Assembly (NCBI GenBank): GCA_030142905.1
Contig: JASJOG010000188.1
Span: 62,001-126,000, forward strand
Length of the DNA stretch: 64,000 nt
DNA from: Heliopora coerulea
Taxonomy: Eukaryota; Cnidaria; Anthozoa; Scleralcyonacea; Helioporidae
Direction of reading: 5' to 3'
Below are positions 22,504-34,495 of the stretch, one piece after another (the stretch's first letter is position 1; the number at the start of each line of letters is the position of its first letter). The translations under genes were made by a program, and so were the position numbers. The notes below the pieces were generated by a model. It saw only the letters and a program-made list of their open reading frames with translations. It ran no database searches and was not told the origin of the DNA.

Positions 22504-22899
22504 GGATTGACAATATGGGCAATCGTAATCAACAACAACGGAAACTAGAAATTGATATTAATGTGACCATAAATCAGGCTGACACAGCAGCGGTAAGCCT
22601 ACATGCACATTATACCAGCAATGACTCAACAAAGGAGGAAATTATGAGTATATTGAGAAACATCTTTGAGAGATCTATTGGTGGAAAAATCGATCCAGAA
22701 ATATTAAACATTTCCAAAGGATCTCTTCGCATGATACTACGTTGCTACTCACAGCAAAGCTTTTTGCAATTTCTTCATGATTATGAAACAGGAAGAGCAA
22801 AGGAGCGTTTGAATAAAGAATTCTCAAAAATAGGGATTGGCAACGTTATCTTAGAAATTGCTAATGCAGAGGAGATCAAAGAAAAGAAGAAAAATTTAG
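22504..22899 (+). CDS. TRADD-N-like adaptor domain, exon C
   Basis: A 396-base exon encoding 132 residues. The visible pattern is an N-terminal KLEIDINVTINQ strand, a helix STKEEIMSILRNIFERSIGG, a strand in ISKGSLRMILRCYS, then FLQFLHDYETGRAKERLNKE. The combination of a GS-[LV]-x-[IL]-x-L-x-C strand followed by L-x-D-Y-x-[ST]-G is what I associate with the TRADD N-terminal domain family. In animal and bacterial STAND/NLR proteins that domain sits between an effector and the ATPase. Acceptor TTCATGCAG (22503) and donor TTAG|GTAGGT (22900) both give phase 1, in frame with exon B. The family name is inferred from the pattern; a profile search is needed to confirm it. The exon itself is strongly supported. 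Confidence 0.75.
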
Positions 22900-22904
22900 G
22901 TAGG

Positions 22905-24400
22905 TAATACTTCGTTGAATTTTTGGCTGTCCAATAGAACTAGAGTTGGTATTCCAGATAAACTGGGTGCACCTAGGATTTCAAAAAGGCGAGTCAAAAA
23001 AGAGAAACTACTAAAAAATAGAAAAATTAATTTTATGTCAAAAATATACAAAACATGGTTACAATTTTTTGAATAAAAATGCTTTATTTTGATTTGTGAC
23101 AGGGAATTTGTCCCATTAGTGCAGGGGAGAGAAATGCCCCTATCTTGGTAACGTCATTGTGAGTTTCAAGGTAATCAAGAATAAGAAGAAAAAGTAGAAG
23201 AGATCCTATTGTGTCTTAGTTAATACCTTAAATACAGCCCTCATTTTAACACGTATGAGACGCTCTTTTCACGTAGAAACGTGTTTGACGAATCCACTAG
23301 TGAAACAAAAATGCATGAACAGCTCGCTTTCTGTATATGCTGGACGGATTCAGCCTAAAATCAGACCGGTGGTCAATTTTAAAAGTAGAAATCCAGAATG
23401 CGGTTTTCTCACCTCCTGACTATAAAATCATCATTCTGGGTTCAAAGGATTGCGGACAATCATTTTACGTTTACTTAAGTTTTGTTTTGTTGTTGCAGTA
23501 AGCAATAATAACCGCATTCTTATCTACGTAATGCTCTTCAAATACAATGACTAGACAACCCAGATATAGTGTACATATGGCCAGAAAACATCCATCAAAT
23601 TGAAGTACAAAAAACAAACATGTACTAAATCTCGTTTTGATCAGTTAAACGTCCTAAGTATTAAAGCGGTTAGGATCATGACCTCTTCTCACTTTCACAC
23701 TCACGCCCCACCTGTTTATAAGCTGCTAAGAATTCTCCAATTGAAAGACATTGTTTAAGTCTCATTGCTCTGTTAAATAACATGGTTCACGCTACACAGC
23801 TGGTTATATCAATTTTTCAAAGCTGAGACCTTACTTCCTGTTGCTGACTGCTGCTCCCACGAAATCATACTGTACAATCATTGGCCACCAACACTTCACT
23901 CTTGTTGAAAACCCTCAGCAACAGGCTATTTTTAGTATCAATTGTTGATATCGCCATTTCTTCGATGTCACCCTAAACGTTTCAATGATGCTAGATTTTG
24001 TTGCAAGTTGCACTCGAGCTCCTTTTTAGGGGCTCTCGTGCCGGCTGACAAGACAACCATGCGAGAAAATATGAATTGTAACCATCATTATCGAAGAAAA
24101 CCCGACATTTCAGAGTTTTGTGGTCAAATAAGCGGCAATCGGCTTCTTTCGACACTTACTGGGATAGGAAAGTCGTGCGGAAATCAAAAGCTTGTTCTTA
24201 ATTTATTTTTGACCAGAAAATCTCATTGTAGCTTCAACAACAGTCACTACGGTCTGGATCCACCCCTGTTTCAGGGCCAATTTTGACAACTATTTCACAA
24301 CCGCGAAGTCCGAAAGCAATATTGACTGCAGCTCTGGAATAATGCTATATAACTTTTCGATAGATCTTACCAGCTCGTGGGGAAGTTTAAGATAAATTGA
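22905..24400. other. No gene recognised
   Basis: Intron between exon C and a hAT derivative. No recognisable coding or repeat structure. Confidence 0.45.
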
Positions 24401-24407
24401 TTTAACC

Positions 24408-24979
24408 CAGGGATGTCCAACAGGCGGCCCGCGGGCCACAGCATGGCCCCCGAAGCCTTTCAGTGTGGCTCGCGTCAAGCTTTTATTTCTATTATACGTG
24501 CGCGCATGTCGAACTTTTTGCTGTTTTTTAAATGATTGAAATCCGCGTGTGACCGTACTGAGAGTGTGACATCTTCACCTTAGCTTGACAAGCTACTTCC
24601 GCTTTTGTTTTCTTGTTAGAATTATAACTATTGTCTAAAATAAAAATTTCTGTCTGAAAAACATCCAAATTTGTCACATCATGCCAAAAAAATGATCTCT
24701 CTTTTTGGTAGCACATGTTGCTGTGAGCAGTTTTTCTCAAAAATGAAGCTCACTAAAGGCAATTGCCGAAGTCAGTGCAAATTGTGCAAATTGTGCAAAG
24801 ACATAAAGTACCAAGTATCACACTAATAAAATTTGAATTGTTATTGTGTTTATTTCTTTAATGGAAAATATGCTAATACAAGTAATTTCTATTTAAAACG
24901 TGTATTCTTGGGGAAGACTGGCCCACGTTATTCCAATCCTCTGATGTGGCCCGCCAATGAAAATTGCTGCACCCCCCTG
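24408..24979. mobile_element. hAT-derived element (572 bp) with relic of the dimerisation domain
   Basis: Starts CAGGGATGTCCAAC and ends GCTGCACCCCCCTG. The flanking 8-mers ATTTAACC and ATCTAAGC agree at six of eight positions, which fits an old hAT target duplication. The terminal GGCGGCCCGCGGGCC and the mirrored TGTGGCCCGCC are typical of the animal hAT/Charlie-like group. On the + strand near 24700-24790, CEQFFSKMKLTKGNCRSQ resembles the C-terminal dimerisation motif (C-E-Q-x-F-S-x-M). It is an internal deletion of an autonomous copy. Confidence 0.75.
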
Positions 24980-25035
24980 ATCTAAGCAATCTATCCTGCA
25001 ATGCATTGCAAATTTTTAGTGAATACCACAGTCTT

Positions 25036-25567
25036 TCTACTATAATTTATTCATCGAAATTAACGCGTTTTACGAGTGGTTATTTAAGATATTAATGTTG
25101 TTATCAGGTAGAGAATTAGGGAGCTATCAACTAAGGGTCTGGATCGATCAACAGGTAGAAAATATTAATCTTAACCGTCTTATCAATATAAGTTAGTATG
25201 CCGTGCTTACTGCTCGCTCCAAATCAGATTTCCCACGGCCGATTACGTCAGTTTTTCATGACTATCTCAATTATCTTAATCGAAACTACTTATATTTGCA
25301 TTTTTCATTATTAATTTTTGGGTATAGTTCATCATACTTCGCTATTGATCTGAACGCTCCCAGACAGACATGCTGTGATCTCTCTTGGGATCTGTTAGCT
25401 ATTGATCATCCTTGATCATTCACTCCCCAAAATCCAAAAAGACCAATTGCTCAGTTCTTCAGGCTGCCTTCCGTGAATCAAGAACGTCTGTTGCTTAAGC
25501 TCTCAATTCTAATTTTATACTATTATGAGGAAATTTCTGTTGAGCGTATAACCCAGTGGTTACTAAA
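25036..25567. repeat. Long dispersed repeat, copy 1 (pairs with 48954-49482)
   Basis: About 530 bp align in direct orientation with 48954-49482, for example AACGCGTTTTA, AGGTAGAAAATATTAATC and CAGACATGCTGTGATCT. They differ by scattered substitutions. No coding potential was recognised. At its right end this copy meets the SINE array. Confidence 0.8.
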
Positions 25568-25573
25568 GGGTTC

Positions 25574-25874
25574 ATGAAATTTATGTTGGTAGTATGAGAG
25601 CTTGGAAATATCATGAGATGATAGATGAATGATCGTCAAGCTTTATCCTCAGAAAAGCGAATTCTACGCCCCAGACGGGGATCGAACCAGCAACCTTCTA
25701 ATGACCGGTGAGACACTCTAACCATTGAACCACCAAGACTCAGATGGAGAGCCAAGGTGCAAGTTCGACATATATGTGGGACCTAAGCGGAAGCCACGTT
25801 ATTTTAATGACGATATAGATTATGGATGAAATTTATGTTGGAAGTATGAGAGCTTGGAAATATCATGAGATGAT
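25574..25874 (-). mobile_element. tRNA-derived SINE copy 2 between 49-bp direct repeats
   Basis: On the - strand the tRNA-like core (about 25668-25743) contains box B GGTTCGATCC and the same leader and tail as copy 1. It is flanked by 49-bp direct repeats at 25574-25622 and 25826-25874 that differ at one base. Sequence similar to the SINE tail also follows the second repeat, so the arrangement may be part of a tandem unit of about 252 bp rather than a target duplication. Confidence 0.8.
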
Positions 25875-25888
25875 AATGGTCGTCAAAT

Positions 25889-25929
25889 ATATGATATATA
25901 AAATATATCATATATATATATATATATAT

Positions 25930-25960
<31 letters not shown>
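25889..25960. repeat. TA-rich microsatellite
   Basis: ATATATC and TA units over about 70 bases. Confidence 0.9.
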
Positions 25961-25966
<6 letters not shown>

Positions 25967-26158
25967 CTATTTTCTTATCTGAACTTGTACTTGAAATTTT
26001 TGTAAATGATACCTCCATATCTCAAGAAAACAGAATAAAATAGAGTATCGCTACAAACTTCAAGATATTCTATTCGATGGTACACACTGGTACCTTAAAT
26101 CCGTCACTGGCACCTTTCATTTCTTAGTAGTATAAGCTATAGTGAACGAATCTTAATG

Positions 26159-26768
26159 TCAAAGTTTCTTCCACTTTGCTACTGGCACGAATACCTCGAC
26201 ATACTGTACTTCTTCAAATCTAATCGGGGTATCATCAACCTGAACAACGATGCCCAGCCGACTCCTCATCAACTTAATGATGTCACAAGAACAGTGGACC
26301 CCGTAATACTGCGTTTTTGAAGATAAATTTACCATTTTTATCAACGTCCCATAAATCAATAAGTTTGTTTTCCAAGCAGGGTTGATTATTAATTTACATT
26401 TGATTTCGATTGTCCGATGTCGATTGTCAGCCAAAGTGTTTTGTCTTTTAATAGGTTGCCTTTGGGTTTTCGTTTGAATTCAGAGATATCAAAAAGTCAT
26501 TATTCGGTAAACAAATCTCATTGTCACCCTGAAGATGACTCTGACTCAGTTAAACAATTAATTACCCACCACCATAATCTCTCTCAAAACAACTCTATCC
26601 CGAACAATATACTTTAATTATCAATCAACATATCTTGCTTCTGTTTATTCACAAATTCCTGATTTTGGAGGTGATTCTTCTTCAGGAAGTGGAAACATTA
26701 ATAAACAACAGCAACAGTCGACTTCAAGACTATTTTCTCTCGTACCGTCGATCACTACAGTGTTTTAA
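26159..26768. other. Coding-like remnants of unknown family
   Basis: The - strand frame 26434-26159 ends with PIRFEEVQYVEVFVPVAKW, which has protein-like composition. On the + strand, 26500-26768 reads EDDSDSVKQLITHHHNLSQN, then after a one-base shift YLASVYSQIPDFGGDSSSGS, then LVPSITTVF and a stop. I do not recognise either. They may be pieces of a transposon gene. The strand and relationship are unresolved. Confidence 0.3.
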
Positions 26769-26856
26769 TATATGACCACTAAAGGTTGATTCAATTCAGT
26801 TACGATTTTCATTTTTGAAACATACATATACCGGTAACTGCTTTTTGTTTTTCAAG

Positions 26857-26925
26857 GAACAAAACCCTCAGAAGAGATAACGTTTAAAGGCAATGAATCA
26901 AGCACGACTGCACCGTTAGCTCAAG
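26857..26925 (+). CDS. Linker exon D of the PNP/TRADD-N-like gene
   Basis: A 69-base exon reading TKPSEEITFKGNESSTTAPL, then AQ. Acceptor TTTTTCAAG (26856) and donor CAAG|GTGAGT (26926) are good, and both ends are phase 1, continuing the frame from exon C. It is Ser/Thr/Glu-rich and probably an unstructured linker. Its KPSEEITFKGNESS pattern resembles exon F (KPTTEINMQGGESQ), which suggests duplicated linker exons. Confidence 0.65.
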
Positions 26926-26929
26926 GTGA

Positions 26930-29040
26930 GTTTGCCAATTATTGTATCGACTACTATTGTCCGGAGAAACAAGTCTTAAACGGATAACTATCAAGCGGCT
27001 GACCGGAAAAGTTCGGAAATATTAGTAACTGTCAGCTTACTAAAGTGATAAAGTAGTAACTGCCAACCCAATGACTACTTAAAACTTTTTCAGTAAACAC
27101 AAAGTTATAGTCCAAACAAAACACATCCAAATTGTTAGGTGAACAACTATAATATATCCAGTGATCATATTTTATTATGAATTGGATAATTACCCATAGA
27201 CAAGTTGGTGGATGCATTTTTCAATGCTCTTTCTCAGATTTCTATCAGATTTCTCCGCCAAATAGGCTGTCCAGGCCTCTTACAATGGACTCATTAGCCA
27301 ACGAAAAAAAACACCCAGTTGCAAATGATTTTTGCAAAGACTTTAACCATCTCATGTTCAAGTAGTCGAGCTCTCTACTATTTGCGGCGCCAGACGTCCT
27401 AGTCTAGGAGAGGATATTGAGGGACAAACAAAATTTTTAGGCTGGGCAAAACCTCGTCGAAAATATGCAAAATTTAATGAACTCCTGTAAAATATCATAA
27501 AACTGTACTAATAACCATTAGTTTGCCTTCAAAATGTGTTTTTCATGCATAAATAGCGACGGAGATAAACAAATCTTACACGTTCAATGCGAGTTTTGGG
27601 AGGGTATCGGCAAAATGGGTAGGGGTGGATACAATAATTTTTTTCTAAGGAAGCAAATGTCCCCTGATGCCCCTCACTTTCCGACGCCACTTCAAATCTC
27701 CAACGAATTTCGAATATTCAGTATACGGTTTGACAGCTGATGCCTCTAATTTAGATTTGGATTAAGCAACTTGAATATTCGCTTCTGAGCGAATAGTACC
27801 AATAATGCGAATAATATAAATTTAAATACTGACCAAATAAAGAATATACGAAATTCGAACACTATTACTTGTCGAACGACCAGACACGTGATAGATTATG
27901 AATAATTAGAATTTTCGACCCGAAGATGACAACAAAAACACCAACCAGAATGACATGTGATTGAATAAAGAACTGTGCACTTTGATTAGCTGATACATTT
28001 TTCATGGCGGGATAAGATACATGAAAGTGAGATTGGAAAATGGCCACCATTTTGACAAAGTTTAAGGAAGCGAGACACTTAAGATCAAAAAAGGAAAAGA
28101 TTCCGTATTAACCGACATATTGGCTTATTTATGGCCCTAGTTTGATTGTTCTGGTTTTCAACCTTGTCAAATCGGGAAATCAAGCAAAAAACAGCAACTT
28201 CAAATTATTTTAGATATAGCATTGTTAAAAACTGATTAAATACGCAAGCAAGAGGAGCCCTGTCGCTGCTACTTCTCTCAACTTTTTCCTATATACTCGC
28301 AGTATCATCCCGTTTCCTCTCTAGTGGGACGCTTCTTTCGCTTCTCAAAATAATCGGTCAGCAAATGATTCAGAGACCAGGGTCGCTTTCTAACCTCTCG
28401 ACCTTAAGGAGGGCTACTTATTTGAGGCAGCCTTAACATAGAATGTTTATATTTAATTCCTTCGTCGACGGAAACAAGAATTTTTCCATTGCGGTTTTTA
28501 AATTGAGATATGTATCTGTTTCCAATAACGTCATGAACATATGTCAGTGGTCAATAAGTAGTGCTTTGGGTACCGTTTATCGGTTATTAAGGCATCATTA
28601 TGATTGATCATTAAGTATGCAAAAATGTGTTACTTAAATGACAAAGTGCTCAATTTGAAATCAACTTACTTTGTTAGTTACTTCGTTATTCTACCGTACT
28701 TTCGACTTTAATCAACCTCCCAACCTATCCAGCGTTAGCGCCTTTTGTGAGCATTAGTTCTTTTTGGCTTCAATGTATTTCGTGGTATTTTTTCTAATCA
28801 GTTTTAGCAGTAAAGGTGCGTTGTCTTTACTTTTCGAAAACTTTAATAGTTCCACGTATCCTGTCTTTTATGAACCTTATTAACAAGTAACAGAATGTAT
28901 CATTTTACACATTTGAAGTCCAATATATTTTTTTGAATACGTGGAAAAAATGTAGAAACACCAAAAAAATGAAATAAGAAACCATGTAGTTATCCACGAT
29001 GCACACGTGGCAGCGTCATGGTGATATCACGGGCGATATA
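26930..29040. other. No gene recognised
   Basis: Intron after exon D. No domain, RNA gene or element ends were recognised. Confidence 0.45.
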
Positions 29041-29048
29041 CAAATATT

Positions 29049-29440
29049 TTTCTGTGGCTGCCGCATTTATCACACATATGTGAAACTTGCACCTTAGTTC
29101 GCCATTTGAAACTTGATAGCTCAATGGTTACAGCGTCTCATTGGTCGTCGGAAGGTTGCGGGTTTCATCCCCGTCCGGAGCTCAGAAATCGTTTTTCTGA
29201 GGTACGAGGTTATCGAACGTCCAACGAACATCTGCAACCTCCCACATTCCTAATATCAACCGTACTCGACAGAATTATTAACATATTGTGGCTCCTGCTT
29301 GGGCAACACATATGTTGAACTTGCACTTTAGCTCACCATTTTAGTCTGGGTAGCTCAATAATTATAGTGTCTCATCGGTCGTAAGGTTATCGATTCAACC
29401 CCCGTCCAGGGTCACAAACCGTTTTTCTAAGATATGCGGT
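29049..29440 (+). mobile_element. SINE copies 3 and 4 in head-to-tail tandem
   Basis: Two units with a period of about 234 bp, each beginning GTGGCT[CG]C[CT]GC at 29054 and 29288 and carrying a tRNA-like core. Copy 3 has box A-like TAGCTCAATGGTTACAGCG and a damaged box B (GGTTTCATCC). Copy 4 is more decayed. Both tails contain CGTTTTTCT. Confidence 0.8.
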
Positions 29441-29966
29441 TAACCAACGTCGACATGTCCGAGACTGAAAATGATTCCATGAACTGGGTTAAACTTATTC
29501 TCTTAAACTCTGCTGAAAACATACAAAACTGGAAAGCTATGAAAGAAATTGCAAAGAACTTAAAAGGATGATTTCGGCTTTTAAGCCGGAAAATAATGCA
29601 TGGTCGTATTTATCAGGGTACTAGTTATGTGGAAGGAATTAAATCTGGGCTGAAATGTCAGTCCCGCTAATAGGGCTAAAATTTCTAAAGTTCATTTTGG
29701 GATAAAATATTAAAAGCTATAGCAGAATGCCTCCCACACGAAAGATTTGTGGTAGCAGGTCACTGATCGGTCGCTTGTAATAAGCAATGCACGAGATATG
29801 TGTGATACACATGACACAGGATACGATTGAAATAGTTTCTCATATACGATACGAGTTCTATTAAGTGAATACTAATGATATTGATCATATCAGTATTACC
29901 TGTGATAGGTATGATGATATACATTATACTTAGAATGTGAGAGGCGCGTTTACTACAAATGATACG

Positions 29967-30181
29967 CAGGCCCGCAGAGAGACAACAGAGTTCCCCCCCC
30001 CCCCCCCCCCAACCTTCAGGTTATGGCCTATCCGCCAAAAAGAGTTTCATTCGGGATTACAGCGAGGCCTTTAAGGCATTTTGAGGAATTCTTAAGAATA
30101 AGGCCTTCACAATCTGAGGCCTCTCGGAGTACGAGGCCCTGGGGCAATCTGCCCCCCTTGCCCCCCCTCTCTGCGGACCTG
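29967..30181. mobile_element. hAT-type MITE (215 bp) with poly-C
   Basis: Ends are CAGGCCCGCAGAGAG and CTCTCTGCGGACCTG. An exact 8-bp duplication ATGATACG lies at 29959-29966 and 30182-30189. An 18-base C run (29993-30010) and C-rich sequence near the right end lie inside. Non-coding. Confidence 0.85.
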
Positions 30182-30189
30182 ATGATACG

Positions 30190-31855
30190 CTTGACACATA
30201 GCATACAAGTGATACAGGTGAGCCGTTTTGTGTAAGTGAGACGTGATGCTCAATAACCCAAATCGTAACATTATTTAACATTCCTTCCTCTCGAGACCAA
30301 TTACTCTCCTGATTACTAACCTAGTCTCCAGCAGAATAAAGTAAAGAGGGGAATGAATTAATCGAGTAACATTGCATGCAAAATAATTTTTCCAGAGCAG
30401 CATATAAATTTGCAAACCTCTCTGAAAACATCCTTTTGCTCTAAATCTAAAAACGACTTGACCGTTTATAAAGTTGAATTATATTTAATATTGTCATAAA
30501 ACTAGACAAAACTCGATCGCAGAAACTCGTTGCAGAAACGCTAGTTCAATATGCATAAAGTAAGACTGAAAAGGAGTTGTGCAGGTCTCCCAGATACATC
30601 ATTTTTGTTTTGTTGATGCCATATGCCGGGCCGGTCAAAATTCACTGGAAACAAGTAGTTAAAGCAGAAATTTTAAGACAGAGAAGAAGAGATTTACAAC
30701 ATGTGGGTTGGCTAGTTTGGAATGTATTTAGGAACCAATGTGTTTGAACAACTTGAATTTCACACGGCTCCCACGAGTTAGAACAACATGATATGGGTGC
30801 GAACAATCGATAGAGGAGGTGGCTAAATCGACAAAAATATCCACCGAAATTAGAGGATCGAATAAATCAATCTAACTCCCCGAAGAAATCATGTTTATTT
30901 GTTCGTGGATATCAGGGGGGGGAATGACCAATATCAAATCATGAAATAACTCTCGTGACTACCAATAGAGCTGTGGACAGGAATACGTTTTATCGAGCGG
31001 TATGAAAAACGTTTATAACACAAATAAAGAGAAATCATGAGACTGTGGGAGGGACAGGACAAGAGGTTGAAATAGAGCGGTTAAAAGTAGGAAAGAGCAA
31101 ATATGACAAATGAGACTTGCTTAGAGGCCAGTAGGTATGTTACGAGGGAAAAAAAAGAAAAAAAAGAATGATTCCATACGATCGTTTCTGACACTAGTTC
31201 CCATCCCATATAAGTTAGTAAAACAAACTCAAATATAGTTTTGGGTGATTGGGCAACTTCCCTTGGTTTTGAGGGACTAAAGAGAACCAAGGAAGCTCGG
31301 CATTTCCTCAATGAATAAAACCAATAAAACCATAGTATTGGATGGTCAGTGACTTAAATAGTACAGCTCTAGTGGGGGACCTGAACAGGGTCCTCATAAA
31401 TTTTGCCGAGAGCATTTAGCACATATTTGACGGGGTTCATCTGGAAAACTTAGGTGGGGATCATCTTGTACATCAGTAATCAGTGGGCGTATGGAATCAA
31501 TTTGGAGTGGCTGTGGAAATAACCAAGGTTTTTTATGGGAGGAGCCCTCCAGATCAGTTGTCGGCCAGACAAAGTTGTAATCTTCAAATACGATTTTATA
31601 AACAAACCTGGTTGGCATACAGATAACGCCGAATGCCACTGGCAGCGACGAAAAGCCTCTTTGCTGAAATATGGTTGTAGGAAAATTCAACTATTGTTCT
31701 TATCCTTTACGGAGTTCCCATGGCATTTCTTTGCATTCTTGATGACTTTTAGATCTATTTCTTGATACATGCGGATAATGGGCAATTAATCAACCCCCGT
31801 CGACGATCACATCTCAACGCGGACCTAAGTTAAGCTCCTGTCAGCGAACATACTC
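30190..31855. other. No gene recognised
   Basis: Intron sequence. A frame of about 100 residues near 31.39-31.69 kb (- strand) has no recognisable motif and is not called. Confidence 0.4.
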
Positions 31856-31859
31856 ACCC

Positions 31860-31894
31860 CTGATGATGACACGAGACTCAAGTATCGAAACGTC
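31860..31894 (+). ncRNA. Hammerhead-like motif of the Penelope type
   Basis: Reads CTGATGA (31860-31866), a poorly paired stem II region, GAAA (31887-31890) and CGTC. This is the CTGANGA...GAAAYRUC order with a two-pair stem III. Stem II does not pair well, so this is probably a decayed copy. Confidence 0.4.
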
Positions 31895-32228
31895 GAGTTT
31901 CCTTTTCGGGTATTTCACGTAGTGACTATCTCCAAGATATCAGTCAAATGTGTTCTTTCGTGTACATTTTATATGGTTGTACAATGCAACTCACGGTTGG
32001 CTTGTCTTGGGGGTTTCGGCGGACTTACTCGTCCAGTCCAAGAATTTTTGCTTTCTGTAGCAGGTTTCAATGTAATAGCGTAGTTTGACCATAGTCAAAT
32101 TGAGAAGTTTAAAGGAACTTTTCTTATTTGCTGTAGTTGGGGATTTAAAAAAGTAGTTTTTGTTCACAAATTAAAAAACACATTTATCAAGACTTATTGA
32201 AAATATTCTCGTTTTTCATCCTATACAG

Positions 32229-32276
32229 AGGTTGTGGAAGCATTTAAGAAAGAAACGAGTTCAACTAAAAGTTCAG
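32229..32276 (+). CDS. Linker exon E of the PNP/TRADD-N-like gene
   Basis: A 48-base exon reading EVVEAFKKETSSTKSS. Acceptor TCCTATACAG (32228) and donor TTCAG|GTAAAC (32277) are acceptable and both ends are phase 1. It is short, charged and Ser-rich, like exon D. Small exons are easy to over-call; the matching phase is the main support. Confidence 0.5.
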
Positions 32277-32334
32277 GTAAACATAGTTTTTTATTACACA
32301 TGTCAGATTTTAACAAATTTTGCAAATTCCGTAC

Positions 32335-32590
32335 GTATACCCGTAAAATAACGAAATTAATGCAATTACACAGGTGAATATTGAAAGTCCTGCATAGTGA
32401 TTGGTCAGAAAATTATGTCATAAATCTTGATATTCACCAACAGTTGAATATAACAGTGAAGGTTCGGAAGCAAGATGGTGGCTACCTTTCTAAATGTTAC
32501 CGAAGAGATTTTAAAAGTGAATATTCATGTGTGTAATTTTATCAATTAAATTCGTTTCGGGGCATATTTTACAATATTCACCTTGCCTTC
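32335..32590. repeat. Possible MITE next to exon E
   Basis: Imperfect inverted arms share AATTACAC and TGAATATT blocks at both ends. The ends are not sharply defined. It begins about 60 bases after the exon E donor. Confidence 0.4.
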
Positions 32591-32599
32591 AGCGAATAA

Positions 32600-33590
32600 T
32601 TGTTAAAAGTTAGAACATTGGCTTTCTTCGCTGTCGGTATATTTTTTGAATGAACAGATAACTTTTGGCGGGAAAAATTTTGGGCTAGTTATAAACCAAT
32701 GAATTAGAAGAATATGGTATTTTTTTAGTCCAAAATATTTCTCATATAAAATTGTTGTAAAACAGTGATATTGCTTTGGACATTATGAATGTTGTACATT
32801 GATATTATTCATGTTTTGCAAAGAAGTCCGCAATCCTTGTTAGTTCCAAGCCTGTAGTAGATCATGGCTGCCCTGTTCAGTACACTACTTTGTTTTAGTG
32901 TGTTACATACTTGGGGTTTCCCATGCTATATGCATCCGAGTTAAAATTGTACTGTCTCCGAGCACATACTTTTTCAGAAAAGCAGTGTTCTAAAGTAACT
33001 TCTTTCAATGAATGAATTTCAAAAACTTATTTCTTTCATAATTTCTTTTAGTAGTGCATAGACAATAATCGGACGTTGGCTTATTTTAAAACTGATTCCG
33101 CAAAACGTCATTCTTAACTTGTAATTGAAGTAAAAAAAGAACAGACAAAAAAGTATACGTGGTAATATTTCGACTCTTGGCCTCCCCATAGAACTACGTG
33201 CAACGGGTAATATAAAAACCAATTAAATACGGTGTGAAGTAAAAAAGAAGTAACTATGTTGCACTTGTTCACCCGAGCAGTAACTGACAGTTTACTATTC
33301 CTTAAGATCTGATGATAAGAAAAGTCTCTGACAAATTATCGGATATGGGTTGTTTGACACTAAAAATTCAAAAATTTTCCAGTTTTGGGAATTCCATATC
33401 TAGCCCTTTTCCGACAAAACTGATGTATTATCTCAGCACAGAATTCCGGCAGTAACAGTGATATCCTTTACTCTGATTTCATTTTGGTTAAGTCTGAAAA
33501 ACACTCCAAAGACAGGTTGATGGTGATGTTTCTTTAAGTCGATATCATCCAGTTCCTAAGATTCTGAAATATCTCTTTATTAGTACTATT
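32600..33590. other. No gene recognised
   Basis: Intron sequence with no recognisable family. Confidence 0.45.
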
Positions 33591-33717
33591 CTTATTTTGA
33601 CGTTTTGGTTTTCATTATTACTATGATTACTATTAATGATATTATTATTATTATTATAGCTATTGTTATTGTTACTCTCATTCTTAATGTTATTGTCATT
33701 ATTTTTATTATTATTGC

Positions 33718-34495
33718 AATTCGCACACCACCTAACCACTGACAGTGGAAGGGGTCTCAGCCTGGTGCAGGCTCCCAGAGTACCACCAGGTAAGGCCACA
33801 ACAGACATTGCATATTTCAGGGAACTCGTGGGGTAAGGAAATTTTACCAGCCATTATTCGCCCAACTTTTCCAGTCAGGAAGGAGTAAGGGATGCACAGC
33901 TCTCCGAAATCCCTGAAAGTACTCCCCGATGCGTATATCCAGTTTGACCTTAAGGGTACTCTGCTGTACTTCTGACCAATTAAGGTCAGCTTAGGTGTGC
34001 CACTGCAAGGGTTAAATCTAAACATTGTTTTATTCTAAGCCTAGTGGTTATCTGTTGCAGCATTTAAGGCTGTTTCATCTTCAACCAACTAAGGTCAGGA
34101 GGCATCAGCCTGCTGTACAGATTGTTTTCTAGTCCTAGGGGTAACAGGGCCGATTTGCCAACACGTGGAGGTAGTGTTCTTGCAGCTGCCAGCCAGTTAT
34201 GGCCAGCTGAAGCTTTCGGCTACCTGTCTACCGAACTGGCAAGGCAGGGCCGCTACTTCCAAAGACATATCATCGAAGCCTGTTTGTTTTATGGAGGTTA
34301 CTGGCACCGAATCAATGTCCTGCATACCTACTTCTGGTTTTATCTCTAAGTTTCCTCCCAGATAAATTGCCATCCAAGGCTAGAGAATCTTATCTACCCT
34401 TGCCTAAGGGGTAGCTGGCACGCGGACTCTCGTGAGCGGAAGGGTCCACATTTCTGTAGCAGGCTGAAATTTTGCTTGTCCTACTCCATGGCTCA
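33718..34495. repeat. Long repeat bounded by ATT runs, copy 1
   Basis: About 780 bp in direct orientation with 35505-36337. Shared marks include CGCACACCACC, GACAGTGGAAGGGGTCTCA and GCATCAGCCTGCTGTACAGAT. ATT-rich runs lie on both sides, and a 50-bp piece of the same sequence recurs at 34515-34565 between ATT runs. It may be the 3' part of an RLE retrotransposon or a non-autonomous partner that uses the same target. A - strand frame (34025-33732) is open but not recognised. Confidence 0.75.

Noticed and set aside
31394..31690. A 98-codon - strand frame as a gene
   Set aside because: No motif or splice context is recognisable and it does not extend into neighbouring frames.
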